DNA from: Ottelia alismoides
Lineage: Eukaryota; Streptophyta; Magnoliopsida; Alismatales; Hydrocharitaceae
Direction: 5' to 3'
Assembly: GCA_037367405.1 (NCBI GenBank)
Contig: JAZKJV010000384.1
Span: 372,001-436,000, forward strand
Length of the DNA stretch: 64,000 bases
Numbering within the stretch: the first letter of the stretch is position 1; every line of letters starts with the position of its first letter. Positions 34,288 through 46,150 of the stretch are shown here, in pieces. Under the pieces are notes generated by a model that was not told the origin of the DNA, made no database searches, and saw nothing but the letters and a program-made list of their open reading frames with translations. The position numbers were made by a program, and so were the translations under genes.

Positions 34288-35854
34288 AGACCATCCGCCG
34301 TTGGATCGCACACAAAGGGGTATTTTGCACTCTTCACCCCGCGCATTTTGTATTTGCTTTTTAGTCCTAAAACTTTCATCTGTAGCGTAATTATTTTGTA
34401 TTAGTTGCATGTAAACCCCGCACGTTTATTTTTATTCGCACTTAGGTCCTGTGCCACGCCACCTCACGTGCTTGTGCGCGTGAGGGGGTGAGCTTTTTGC
34501 AAGGACCCCCTGGGTTTAGTTATTTTGTTTTAGTCCCAAAATTTTCTAGTCCAGTGTTAAACTTTTGGATATCTTGCATATGAGCCCTGGAACTTTTTGT
34601 TTATTGCATTTAGGTCTTTGCCAGGTGCGTGTGTAACACATGTTTGGCTTGGACATTTTGTATTGAGGCTCCTCCGGGTTTTGTAATTTATCTCTAGTCC
34701 AGTAAATGCAAGTTTTAGTTATATATTTTGTGGATATTTTGCATGTAGCCCCTGGATGTTTGTGAATTTGCATATATACCCCTGCCAGGCTTGTTTAATG
34801 TTTGTATGCTTGTCTTAATTATTAAAATCATCTTGTTACTTCGAAAAATTCCACAAAAATTAAGTTAAAATCCCGCTAACTTGCATGTGCACGCCATATT
34901 TTTGCATTGCATTTTTATTGCATTCTTATTTTTATTAAAAATCAAAAACATGCTTTTTATTCACTGACTAGCTTAGAAAATACCAAAAACATATTAAAAT
35001 ACCTCGAAAAATTCCAAAAAAATTCCCTACTGTCTATTTCTACCTATTTTAGTGTCAGTCCAAAAACCACAAAAAAACTCAAAAGAAAAGTCTTAAAAAG
35101 TAGAAAACCCTAAAAATATTTATAAAAATCTAGAAAATCATAGAAAAATCACAAAAATACGAACTCAGTTGTTATGTCTTTCTGGTTTTATTATCTATAA
35201 TTTAAAATTAATTTGAGGAATTTTAGTACTATTTAGTATTTTTCAACCTCATTTTAATTTCGGCCAGCAAGCTTATTCACTATTTTCCCTTGTTTTGCCT
35301 ATTTAAAAATACCAAAAATGTTTTGAAAAATATCCAAAAATCACAAAATGGTAGAAAATTATAAAAACACCAAAAAGATTTTATTCCTGAATTTTTTACT
35401 ATTTCTCCATATTTTTCTAACTATTCTATCCCATCTTGTATTACCTTGTCTTTATCTTCCAATATTGAAAAAAATATAAAATATAAAATTATAAAAATCA
35501 GAAAATTAAAAACCAAAATAAAAAATAAAAAAACATAATAATAATAAATTAAAAATTTAAAAACCCACAAAAATTATTTGCTTGCATAGTGTAGACAACA
35601 CTCACATTCACTCACACACATTTGTTTGATCTGCCCTGTTTGCTCCCTGTGTTCGAACTCTCTGCATACTTGCTTGCTATACACCATTTGTGCAGAGTTA
35701 AAAATAAATTTTAACTCCACATTTATTTCTTATTCCTTGATCTATAGTGTGGGTTAATTGTTGACTAAATACAAGATTTTGTAGTGGTCACGACACCGAC
35801 TATTGACTCGCCTTGTGAGTCAATACGACCACTCTCAATTCTGTGTTTATCAAA

Positions 35855-35872
35855 TGGCGCCGTTGCCGGGGA
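35855..35872 (+). promoter_or_regulatory. Primer-binding site, tRNA-Asp type
   Basis: TGGCGCCGTTGCCGGGGA, complementary to the 3' end of plant tRNA-Asp(GUC) plus CCA, two bases after the LTR end. Used to prime minus-strand DNA synthesis. Confidence 0.92.
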
Positions 35873-35875
35873 GAG

Positions 35876-36826
35876 GGGCCAATTGCCCAATCATTTGACC
35901 ACACATCCACTCACTTCTTGTCCCATCTCCAACCCCGAGGGTGCCTATGTACAGACTGCTCTGGGCACTCCTCATGTACATGTTGATTCCGACTTCCTCC
36001 CTTGTATGGAGGAGGTCCAAAAATTCAAAAAAATACTATCTGAATCTGAAGTGGTGGCCACTATTCATGAGATCATCCAAGCCCCACTTCAACAGGCCAT
36101 GACCCAATTATCTGCTCCTCTTCCCAAGAAGAGAAAGCGGAGGAGCATATCTGAGCGTCACATTTTGACCATGGCCACTGCCCTCGCCATCACACACCGT
36201 CCCATTCCCAAGAAGAAGAACACAGCTACACCTTTCATCACCTGCACTATCTCTGACTATACTTGTGATCACACTCTCCTAGACGGCGGTGCATCTATTA
36301 GCATATTACCCTTCTCACTAGTACAATCTCTTCACTTAGGGCTTCTAAAGAAAACCAGGATGATCGTTCAATTTGTTGATGATCTATCAAGAGGCCGAAG
36401 GGTATCCTTGAAAGCGCCGTCATTTCTATTCAAGGCACGAGCCACAATGTTGATTTTGTCGTGTTACCCATGGAGAACTCCACAGGGGAGCCATCTCCAA
36501 TCATCCTGGGACGACCATTCCTCGCCTCTGCGAGGGTCGTTATTGACTATGGATCAGGAGAGGTTCGCTTCCGTCCTGTTGACGAGAGCGAAGTGTTGAT
36601 CACCACACCTACAGTTGACCAGAGACCCGCATCTGATACACCTTCACCGATTCTAGCTGACTTCAAGGCCTGTGATCGATCTGATGCTATTAGAGATGTT
36701 TGCTTGGCGAAACCTGATGAGACCCGACGAATCCCCCGAAAGTGGAGGAAATCGGAAAGCATGGACCTTGAGTTTCCTCCTCCTGGTGTGTGGCGATGTG
36801 TTGATGAAATCCAAAGTATTTATTGA
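35876..36826 (+). pseudogene. Retropepsin-like protease, frameshifted
   Basis: The first frame (to 36,599) carries a basic cluster PKKRKRRS and the active-site-like LLDGGASISILP, where Gypsy proteases usually have D-S/T-G or D-x-GAS. The C-terminal half is in another frame (36,461-36,826) with IILGRPFLASARVVID, the ILGRPFL block typical of Gypsy proteases. The reading frame changes between about 36,385 and 36,405. No gag-like capsid or zinc knuckle precedes it. The upstream part has no clear start: the frame runs in from the LTR. Not a working protease as it stands. Confidence 0.75.
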
Positions 36827-37548
36827 TTGATCCCATTGAGCGGCGGGCAGATACCAAGACTAGACAGGACGGACCGGGTTTGAGCACTTCCACTGATAGG
36901 TCTGTTCCTGGTCACTCACAAGAAAAGATGATTGAGGACGTTTATGATGTTGCCCATTATTTTGAGAGACCTCATAAGGAAACAAGTGACCTAGGTAAGA
37001 CTAGACAGGACGGACCTGCTTTGATTACTTCCACTGATAAGCCCGTTACTGGTCCTTCACAAGTAAATATGATTGAGGTCGGATATGATGCTGTCATTTA
37101 CTTTGATAGATTCAGGCCTCTTGTTGAAGACAATGATTCAGGTGAGAGTCTTGAGGACGAACAGAGTTCGTATACTTCCACTGATGATTTCGTGCCTTTT
37201 GACTTTGACCTGGACGATCCCTCGCAGGACGACTCCGATTACACTTCTTCCGAGGATGATGAGTTTGTCCCATTTCACTTTGATATCGGCGAGACTTCCA
37301 AGGCCAGACCTGACCACACTTATTCCACGCACACGTCTGCGCCTTCACACCATAGGACCACCAAGGGAGAACCTAGCCATACTGCTTTCATTGATCAGTT
37401 CGTCCCTTTCCGATTTGACTCCACTGAGGGCCTTCACCATGTCGACCCTGATCGGCTTCCGTCCGCTGTGGACCCCGATGTCGACTTGCATCACACTAGA
37501 TCTATCCCTCAGCGGTCTCGCAAGAAGGTTAGTTTTCAACCTTCTTGA
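36823..37548 (+). CDS. Acidic, repeat-like protein of unknown function (element ORF2)
   Basis: 241 codons, uninterrupted, beginning just as the protease frame ends (ATG overlaps its last codons by 4 bases). It has recurring Ser/Thr-Asp-x-x-VPF-x-FD motifs: DDFVPFDFDL, DEFVPFHFDI, DQFVPFRFDS, and more diverged DRSVPGHS and DKPVTGPS at the start, each preceded by a Tyr/Ser/Thr-rich stretch. Strongly acidic, apart from a basic tail (RSRKKVSFQPS). No known domain, signal peptide or membrane segment. Uninterrupted while the protease upstream is broken, so it may matter to the element, or simply be younger or lucky. Function unknown. Confidence 0.5.
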   Translation: MIDPIERRADTKTRQDGPGLSTSTDRSVPGHSQEKMIEDVYDVAHYFERPHKETSDLGKTRQDGPALITSTDKPVTGPSQVNMIEVGYDAVIYFDRFRPLVEDNDSGESLEDEQSSYTSTDDFVPFDFDLDDPSQDDSDYTSSEDDEFVPFHFDIGETSKARPDHTYSTHTSAPSHHRTTKGEPSHTAFIDQFVPFRFDSTEGLHHVDPDRLPSAVDPDVDLHHTRSIPQRSRKKVSFQPS

Positions 37549-37640
37549 TCCTGTGTATATCCATCTTTGTTGTATATTCCCTTGTGTACCTTTGTTCTCT
37601 CTCCCGTATTGCTCGTCCACCCATTCTCGTGTTTGCCTTG

Positions 37641-38240
37641 CTTAGGACGTACTTTGTCCTAAGTATAGGGGGGTGGGCGAGCCGAGTGTTCATCGTTTTG
37701 TGCCCTCATTCCTGTCGTTGCCTATACTTAGGGCTTCTTTTACCCTAAGTATAGGGGGAGTGATGTGTATATCCTCTGATCTATCCTTCCATCTTCAGAT
37801 ATCTTCCCTTCTTTTCTTCTTTTCTTCTTTTCTTCTTCTATTTTCTCTATCTATCAAAAAGGTACCGCCCCTTGTAAACAATTTTCCATACTTAGGACGT
37901 ACTTTGTCCTAAGTATAGGGGGGTGCACCCCGAGTTGTTCTATTCTTTTCGATCCTCTCCATTGTCTCCTCTTCTTGTCTATACTTAGGGATATCTTACC
38001 CTAAGTATAGGGGGAGACAATCTGAGTACGATCTGTTCATTCCCACCCTTGACCCTCCCTGCTTTGTGTACAGTCTGCTATACTTAGGATTATTTGATCC
38101 TAAGTATAGGAGGGACGGTCAACTTCTCATCCGTTGCTTCATTCACTCATTTATTCTTTAGACTTGTCTATACTTAGTACGAGTTATGTCTTCTCTTTTC
38201 TCTCCGATCTATGAGGACATAGCTCCAGCTAAGTATAGGG
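37641..38240 (+). repeat. Cluster of six hairpins each ending in a polypurine-tract-like motif
   Basis: Stems CTATACTTAGG... paired with ...CCTAAGTATAG, loops short, then GGGGG: 37,641-37,662; 37,722-37,754; 37,888-37,913; 37,979-38,010; 38,078-38,109; and a looser one 38,168-38,239. Stem bases co-vary (GGAC/GTCC, GGG/CCC, GGAT/ATCC). The 3' half plus G run (AAGTATAGGGGG) copies the element's own polypurine tract at 40,203-40,215. Confidence 0.85.
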
Positions 38241-40202
38241 GGTCGTATATACTGCGTATATACTTTAGCCATAACTCGTATTTTCGTATTTTTCTTAATA
38301 ATATGGCTAATCATTCTTTAAAATTCATTAAAAATCTTTAATAAAAAGGTGTACTGTTCCTCAAATTCTTTTTGTAGATACTGATTAATAAATTAGGTGA
38401 AAATGTTTTTTGCAAAATGTTTGAAAAATAGTTTGAAAATCTTTGTGAAAAATCTATTGAAAACTATTTTGAAAACGTTTTGTTACATGTTTTCAACCTG
38501 TGTAAAAATGTATGGTTTGTAAAATTTATTTTCTTTGTGTGAAATAAATTGGTTGAAAAATGATTTGCAAATGGTCTAAAAAAATGGTTGCAAAAATATT
38601 TTGAAAAATCTATCTATACTGTTTTGAAAACCTTTGCAAAATGATTTTCAAATGTGTGCACATGTTTGTAAAAATGTTTGTAAAAATTATTTTGGACTAT
38701 AGTTTTCAAAAATTGTTTGAAAAAGCTTGTGTCAAATAAGTTTGAGGAATACTAACATCACACCAAAATCCGCTATATATATGTACTTATAAAATTGATC
38801 ACTTACCCTGTAAATCCTTAAAATCCACCTCTTGTATATATAAGAAGCACTCCCGTGTACATAGTTTTCACCTAACTTTTAGCCAAAAACTTTTTATTTT
38901 CAAAAATCCCAAAAACATTTGCAAAACTAAAATCCAAAAACACTTGAAAAATCTTTTGAAAAATACAAAAAATGCATGCATCATCTTTTCAAAAATCCAT
39001 AAAAAGTTCAAAATATTTGAAAATTGCATCACAAAAATATTTCCTGCATTTTGCATAGCATTTGCATGGCATGAGCATTTTTCGGATTGAGTTTGATAGT
39101 TGAACGAGTCTAAGTAAAATCCAAAGATTGGAGCTTGGTTGGACCTTAAATCTACCTAATCAATAGGAACCTTATAGGAACTGGGATTGAGGTACTTCAG
39201 GTCTAGTTGACTTAATTCTTTAAGGATCGCGAGACTTGGTTCAATGGATTCTTGACTGCCTAAGTAGAGTATTTCGGAGCACACGCACGACTCTTGTTGA
39301 TAATGACCTAACTTGGATACTTGCACCTTTCACATGGCTCAACTCAGTTGGAGTGGTGAGGAGGTTGGATTTGCCGGTATGAGACGCACACAGGTGGAAA
39401 CATTTGTCCTCCTCTAGGGAGGGAAGTGTGCCCAACCCATCCAGTGATGATGAGTTTCGAGGATAGGAGATCGTGGGTTGCGATAAAGCTTCAAAAGAGG
39501 GATAGTCTACTAGTTCAAGAGGAAAAACTCCCTATGTAAATGCTGTTGTATATAGTATTAAAAAAACTCCAAAAAAGTGGACAGGCCTGTACAAAAATAA
39601 AAATGCCTTCCGGAGTGTCCATATGTTGTAAAGTCAAATAAGCAAGCTTGAGCTTCCAAGTCAAATCATGTGAGCCTGCAGCTGGATGACTTGACTACAC
39701 TGGTCTTGCGTCCTAGGATAGGTAGCTACACTGGCTACCGTCCATTCTTCTCTTCACCCCCTCCTCTTGGGTCGGTTGCCACTTGAACTTAGAAGGGAAT
39801 ACCCCGCTCCTTGAGGGATGAGTTGTTGGATTGGGGAATCATTGGGTTGTCATATCGGAGAAGTCAGTCTCTTTGTCATTCCAGTTGGGGAGAGCCACCA
39901 TCACTTACACTGTACGAGTCAGATTCATAGTCGTTTGCGTATGAATTGAAATATTTCTGATCTGGCTATTGAAGAGACTTGAACAGAGTTTTGGGATTCT
40001 CGAAGGCTGTTGGATTTCAAATCCAGTTCTCATTAAGGTTCCGCCCGCACAAAAAACTCCAAAGGTCCGACTTAAGCTCCAAATTTTGATTTTGTGAAGA
40101 CAAGTTTGATGATCAAATAAAATCCAAATTTCTTCTTTTTCTTTTCTTTCTTTTTTCTTTTTGCACTTATTGCATAAATGTTTTCTAGGGACTAGCAAAG
40201 GT
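38241..40202. other. Non-coding rest of the internal region
   Basis: AT-rich with runs of TTTGAAAA and TTGCAAAA (38,340-39,050), then 1.1 kb of mixed sequence with no long frame. A polyT/C tract at about 40,130-40,165 precedes the polypurine tract. Confidence 0.6.
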
Positions 40203-40215
40203 AAAGTATAGGGGA
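40203..40215 (+). promoter_or_regulatory. Polypurine tract
   Basis: AAAGTATAGGGGA directly before the 3' LTR, the expected primer for plus-strand DNA synthesis. Confidence 0.85.
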
Positions 40216-43200
40216 TGATGAATCCACATTTCATCATCTTTATTCTATCATTTTGGCATCAAAAACCCTAGCAAATGCCTGTAAATAGTCTTAAATATAG
40301 CATCTTAGCATTCATGCATGCGCATGTAAATAATGTATAAACACTGTAATTAAAGCCAAAAATATAGAATAAATAAAAGAAAAGAAAAAGAATAAAATAT
40401 TGCAAATATTTTATGACCCAAAACCCCGAGACCTAGGCATCTTGATGAATAGGTCGACAAGGAATAAAGTAGGGGGAGATAAGGGCTAAAATACAATAAA
40501 AATACCTATTTATTTTATTCATTCTTTATTCATTTTGGGACCTATTTTTGGTTCCACTTTTTATACCTCAAATAAAGAAACTGAAAGTTATAGAGAATTA
40601 AATAAATAAAAATACAAAATTAATTTCACTGAAAATAATGTACAGATAAAAAGTTATGGTCTGAATAAGATTCCAGAACTCTAACTTCCCAGACCTGTAT
40701 CTTGCAAATAAAAACTTGAAATGTATCAAACTCACCTTAATTGTATATAGTATAAAATAAATATATTTAATGGAGGTGGTTTCGTATTTTTTTCGGAATT
40801 ACGGTTTAAAAGTTGAGCTTTGGACCCTTGTTGTATAAGTGTACATATTAAAATATTCAATTTATTCTTTGTTTGTTAATTTTGTATTCTTATATTTTTA
40901 TAATTTTGTAAACATTATTTATAATATATTTGTAAATTCAAATCAGAAGAAAAACTCAAATAAAACTCAGGATAAAATACTTATATATCTAAGACATAGG
41001 TATAGAACCTATACTTACACCTATATAAAATATACTTATATTTTATTTAACATACAAAACACATCAGAAAAATAAAACAAAAATATATTGGTGTGTATAA
41101 AAGTATTTTATAATTTTAGAAAATAATAAATAAAAATAATAAAATTAAAATCACAAAATAAAAATCAAATAATCAAATATATATATGTAATATACCTATA
41201 AAGGGTATAAATGTAAACTTGTAAAAATATATCTCATAAAAATAATTAAAAATCATAATAAAATACTACATAAAATAACGAATATTTTTTATTTTATAAT
41301 CATAAATTAATAATGCCATTTACTATTTTTAAACGATTTTATAAATAATTTTTGTGGGTTTTTCCTGGTTCGTCCACGTGGACCAACCAGGAGGCGCCAC
41401 CAGTTGACCCCGGTCAACTGGTCGTCTTTCCCCCTGTAGCCCTTGTCAGGCCTAGTTTTTGGCCGCATTTGGCGGACTTTTCTAGGCCGAGGCTTTCACC
41501 ATTTCGCCTCGAATCCTTCTGCAATCTTCTTCCTCTACCAACCACCTTGCCCGCCTTGCGATTACATTGGAGGTTGCATCACTGAGACGCTCCTGTTTCT
41601 TTGATCTTTGAGCCCCTGCAGCTCAGGGTCAAACCCAATATAAGCGACCCCCCTCTTTCGAATTCAAATTGGATTCCCTTCGGTCCACCCCTCTCGCCTT
41701 TCTTGTGCTCCAGAGCTTCCTGGAGGTGACAGCTCCACCGCGAGCTCTTCAGCCAAGGCATCAGAGGTCGGAGGCGTCTCCTGTACGTCCCGCAACTCCG
41801 GCGGTCGAGGTTTGCCATTTCCTCTGGTTCCGGCCGTTGAGGGCCTTCCCCCATTCATTTCTTTATTGCATTGAGTTCCTGTTATCTCTAGGATGAAAAG
41901 CCCCAAAAAATCTTAAGTTTAGTCGCCTAAATCGCCCGATTCACCAACTTGGCCGGAGCGCTCCTCCGGTCGTTCATCGCCACTCCGCTTCACGCCTCGC
42001 CACGTCCATCCAGAGGTCCAGGCAGTTTGCCCTGGACCTCCTCACTCTTTTTGCAGGTCACGGCACGTCCACGCGTGCCTGGAGCCCATTTTGGAAGCTC
42101 GCCGGAGCTATCGAAGCTCCCCAGCTCCGCCAGCCACCAGCGAGCCCCACGACCCTCGCCGTGGAGTTTTGACGACTCCAGGAGGAAGAGGGGGACCTCA
42201 GGACGCTCCACGTCCATTTTAAAACCCTGCCATCGCCGGAGGACGAAGATCTGGGATGACGAAGTTCGCCCTCACCGGCGTTCCTCGTTGTTCTTCATCA
42301 TCACCTCCCAGCCATCGGATCGAGGAGCTCCCCCAGGTCGAGCAGTGCCCGTTGGATCGAAGCACATCTCCGCCGTCAGATCATCCTCAAACGATCTAAT
42401 CTCCGTCGTCCACGCGAAGCGTCATCGACCGTCAGATCCACGCCACGTGGTTAAGTGAAGACCATCTGCCGTTGGATCGCGCGCAAAGGGGTATTTTGCA
42501 CTCCTCCCTGCGCATTTTGTATTTGCTTTTTAGTCCTAAAAATTTCATCTATAGCGTAATTATTTTGTATTAGTTGCATGTAAACCCCGCACGTTTATTT
42601 TATTCGCACTTAGGTCCTGTGCCACGTCACCTCACATGCCTGTGCGCGTGAGGGAGTGGGCTTTTTACAAGGACCCCCTGTGTTTAGTTATTTCGTTTTA
42701 GTCCCAAAATTTTGTAGTCCAGTGTTAAACTTTTGGATATCTTGCATATGAGCCCTGGAACTTTTTGTTTATTGCATTTAGGTCCCTGCCAGGTGCGTGT
42801 GTAGCACGTGTTTGGCTTGGACATTTTGTATTGAGGCCCTCCGGGTTCTGTAATTTGTCTCTAGTCCGCTAAATGCAAGTTTTAGTTATATATTTTGTGG
42901 ATATTTTGCATGTAGCCCCTGGATGTTTGTGAATTTGCATATATACCCCTGCCAGGCTTGTTTAATGTTTGTATGCTTGTCTTAATTATTTAAATCATCT
43001 TGTTACTTCGAAAAATTCCACAAAAATTAAGTAAACTCCTGCTAACTTGCTTGTGCAGGCCATATTTTTGCATTGCATTTTTATTGCATTCTTATATTTA
43101 TTAAAAATAAAAAACATGCTTTTTATTCACTGACTAGCATAGAAAATACCAAAAAAATATTTAAAATACCTCGAAAAATTCCAAAAAAATTCCCTACTGT

Positions 43201-44016
43201 CTATTTCGACCTATTTTAGTGTCAGTCCAAAAATCACAAAAAAACACAAAAGAAAAATCTTAAAAAGTAGAAAACCCGAAAAATCTTTATAAAAATCTAG
43301 AAAATCATAGAAAAATCATAAAAATACAAACTCAGTCGCTGTGTCTTCCTGGTTTTATTGTATATATTTTAAAATTAATTGAGGAATTTTAGGTACTGTT
43401 TAGTATTTTTCAACCTCATTTTAATTTCGGCCAGCAAGCTTATTCACTGTTTTCCCTTGTTTTGCCTATTTAAAAATACTAAAAATATTTTGAAAAATAC
43501 CCAAAAATAACAAAAATAGTAGAAAATTATAAAAACACCAAAAAGATTTTATTCCTGAATTTTTGACTATTTCTCCATATTTTTCTAACTATTCTATCCC
43601 ATCTTGTATTACCTTGTCTTTATCTTCCAATATTGAAAAAAAATATAAAATATAAAATTATAAAATCAGAAAATTAAAAACCAAAATACAAAATAAAAAA
43701 ATAATAAAAAAATTAAAAATTTAAAAACCCACAAAAATCATTTGCTTGCATAGTGTAGACAACACTCACATTCACTCACACGCATTAGTTTGATCTGCCC
43801 TGTTTGCTCCCTGTGTTCGAACTCTCTGCATACTTGCTTGCTATACACCATTTGTGCAGAGTTAAAAATAAATTTTAACTCCACATTTATTTCTTATTCC
43901 TTGATCTATAGTGTTGGTTAATTGTTGACTAAATACAGGATTTTGTAGTGGTCACGACACCGACTGTTGACTCGCCTTGTGAGTCAATACGACCGCTCTC
44001 AATTCTGTGTTTATCA
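40216..44016 (+). repeat. 3' LTR, 3,801 bp
   Basis: Same start (TGATGAATCC) and end (TTTATCA) as the 5' LTR and same composition; TATA motif at 41,637-41,645. It is followed at once by the TSD GCCAT. Confidence 0.95.
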
Positions 44017-44021
44017 GCCAT
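44017..44021. repeat. Right TSD (GCCAT) of the 12-kb LTR element
   Basis: Identical to 32,037-32,041. Confidence 0.95.
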
Positions 44022-45583
44022 CTAGCCAGTTATGGTATCGTTACCCTATAAGGTAGTCATTGGTCTTTTTCTGTATTTCCTTTCCAGCTGATGTACAAGT
44101 AAATAGTTATAGTGGGACAATGTACTATGTAAACTTTATTTTGTGGATGAAAAAGTATTGAAATACTTCCTTCTTAGAAAGTGTTAGTTGTGATTATTAA
44201 ATAAATTATTGCTGAGTAACTAGATCCAGATATGGGAGGATCTAACGAAACTTAGAATTGGGGTCGTGACATCGGGGGCAAATCTGATATCCAAAAAAAC
44301 ATAACTGATATTGCAATATCTCAGAGGGGTACAACTGATAAAAGCCCTACAATATATAGACAAATGCGTACATACATGCATATAGACACCTATATATACG
44401 CGCACACACTTACATATATACCAATATATATATGCATGTATCTATGAATGTGTGTGTGTGGAAATGTATATGTATATTAGAACACATTTAACCACAAGTA
44501 TGTGTCAACGTGTGTATGTATACGTGTGTGTAGTGTTTTATTGATGCATTTAGATGGATATCATATATCATGTTAGTTGGTTGTTATGTCTTGCTCATAA
44601 GATGGACAAAGGTCGATATACTTTTAACAAATTGATGGAGTACAGTGTGTGTATGTGTATGTCAGTTGAAAATGCAGGTTCTCAAAGTGACTCGTTTGAA
44701 TTTTCGTTACAGACGGTGACGAGAAGGATAAGAGGATGAAAGTCGAATAAGTGGAAATGAATGCAAGGAGAGTTAGTCAATGTATAGTGCTTTGCTTATT
44801 GTTTGTTGTGTGTGTTGATGAGATGGAGTCCACGAGGATGAGGCGGAGGTGTTGTTGGTGAGGAGGACGTTGGATAAGTGCATTACTAGGTAGCATATTC
44901 GCGCTTCGCGGCGGGATCAAATGGCAATTAGAAATTTTTATGTATGTATTACATAAGAGATTAAAAAAGATGGGAAAATAAGTTATGTATTACATATAAA
45001 AAATTACTATTATTAAATTTTACATTATTTTTAAAATTTTATTAATAAACTTTTGATATAAGTATAATTTTATCATTATCATAATCATAAGTTAATTATA
45101 TTTTTATTATGTATTGAATTATTTGTATTAGAAAATAATTTAAACATCAAATGAAAATTATTTTCAAATTATATATTTTCTTGCTTTATTACAAGATTTA
45201 TATATGCAAATTTAAGTTTGATTTAAATTATTTTTAATTAGTATTGTATTTCACAGATAATTTTGTTTTAAACTATTTTTAAATTATTATTATATTTCAT
45301 AAATTTTACATCACATATAAATATGATATAATTTTAGTATAATAATAAAATATATACGTATGTTTTTCCTACCTTGATTACAAAATCTGAATTTGAATAA
45401 ACCACTAAGTTTGTAAAAAAAATAGTAACCAATTTTTACATCACATAAAAAAATTCCAACTTTATATGAGATTTAAAAATTTTAATATAATAAATACATA
45501 ATTGTTATATACATCAATATGATAAATCTAAAGAAAAATATGATTTTTATAATTTTAAATTTAACAAATATATTATAGGAGGG
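44022..45583. other. Repeat-derived, no gene recognised
   Basis: 44,085-44,260 resembles 48,690-48,880 (shared blocks GATGTACA.GTAAATAG and GGGAGGATCTAA or similar), so both belong to one older repeat. Alternating TACATATATA motifs at 44,360-44,500. A hairpin CGCGCTTCGCG lies at about 44,900. 44,940-45,580 is very AT-rich. Confidence 0.5.
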
Positions 45584-45905
45584 AGAAAAAGATGAGCAAG
45601 GAAGAAAGAGGGAGAGGGGAGGAGTTAGATGAGAGAGAAAAAAAGAGGAGAGAGGAGGAGGAGATGGGTACGCTTGGGAGAGAGGTGAAATGGAGAGGAA
45701 AGATAGAGAGAGGATTAGTGGGGAGAGAGATAAAGTCAGAGAGAGAATGAGTGGAGAGAGAGAAAGTGGGAGAGAGAGTGATCGAGAGAGGGGGAGATTG
45801 AGTGGAGTGAGAGAGAGAAAGAGGAAGAGAGAGGGAAAGAAACGGGTAAAGGAAGGAGAAAAGAGGGTATATGGTGAGATTTCCACGTCGCAGATGTAGA
45901 AGAGA
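45584..45905. repeat. Purine (GA)-rich tract on the plus strand
   Basis: About 320 bp almost free of C and T on the plus strand, built from GAGAGAGA, GGGAGAG and GAAAGAG. Frames on either strand (Ser/Leu/Pro on minus, Arg/Glu on plus) are composition effects. Confidence 0.85.
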
Positions 45906-46150
45906 GGGGGGAAACCTTGTATTAGTTAGAGTTATAGATGTTGCTTGTTGATCAATACATTTTTTTTATTTTTAAAAAGAAGGGGGAGAAAAGCAACTTC
46001 TTAGTGTGTTCTTTAAAAAAAAATCTTTAACTTGTGGTTACCCATTAGGAATGATATACATATCCAAAAGATTCACCAACTATTAAGGAAAGTAATTCCC
46101 GGTGTTCGAGCAATAACCTCCTTCCATAAGGGGTCGTCTGTTAATAGGAT

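Larger units (their letters stand above)
32042..35852 (+). repeat. 5' LTR, 3,811 bp
   Basis: Starts TGATGAATCC and ends TTTATCA. AT-rich U3 (to about 33,180), GC-rich middle (to about 34,330) with a TATA motif at 33,466-33,474, then AT-rich U5. Closely matches 40,216-44,016, with scattered substitutions and small indels. Confidence 0.95.
32042..44016 (+). mobile_element. Complete non-autonomous LTR retrotransposon (LARD-like, Ty3/Gypsy-related)
   Basis: 11,975 bp: LTRs of 3,811 and 3,801 bp, an internal region of 4,363 bp, tRNA-Asp primer-binding site, polypurine tract and an exact 5-bp TSD. The internal region has a protease-like gene broken by a frameshift, an acidic ORF of unknown function and a cluster of hairpins. 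There is no reverse transcriptase, RNase H or integrase, so it must borrow these from an autonomous relative. The protease type and tRNA-Asp primer suggest the non-chromovirus Tat/Athila-like branch of Ty3/Gypsy, as in rice Dasheng/RIRE2; that placement is inference. Its family has at least two more LTRs here (2806-6572, 8896-10,594). Confidence 0.92.

Noticed and set aside
33778..42458. Duplicated 169-codon frames, apparently a conserved gene pair
   Set aside because: Both lie at the same place in the two LTRs of one element, so similarity reflects recent LTR identity, not gene conservation.
45482..45899. Ser/Leu/Pro-rich minus frame (134 codons) and Arg/Glu-rich plus frame
   Set aside because: Translations of a GA-rich simple repeat.
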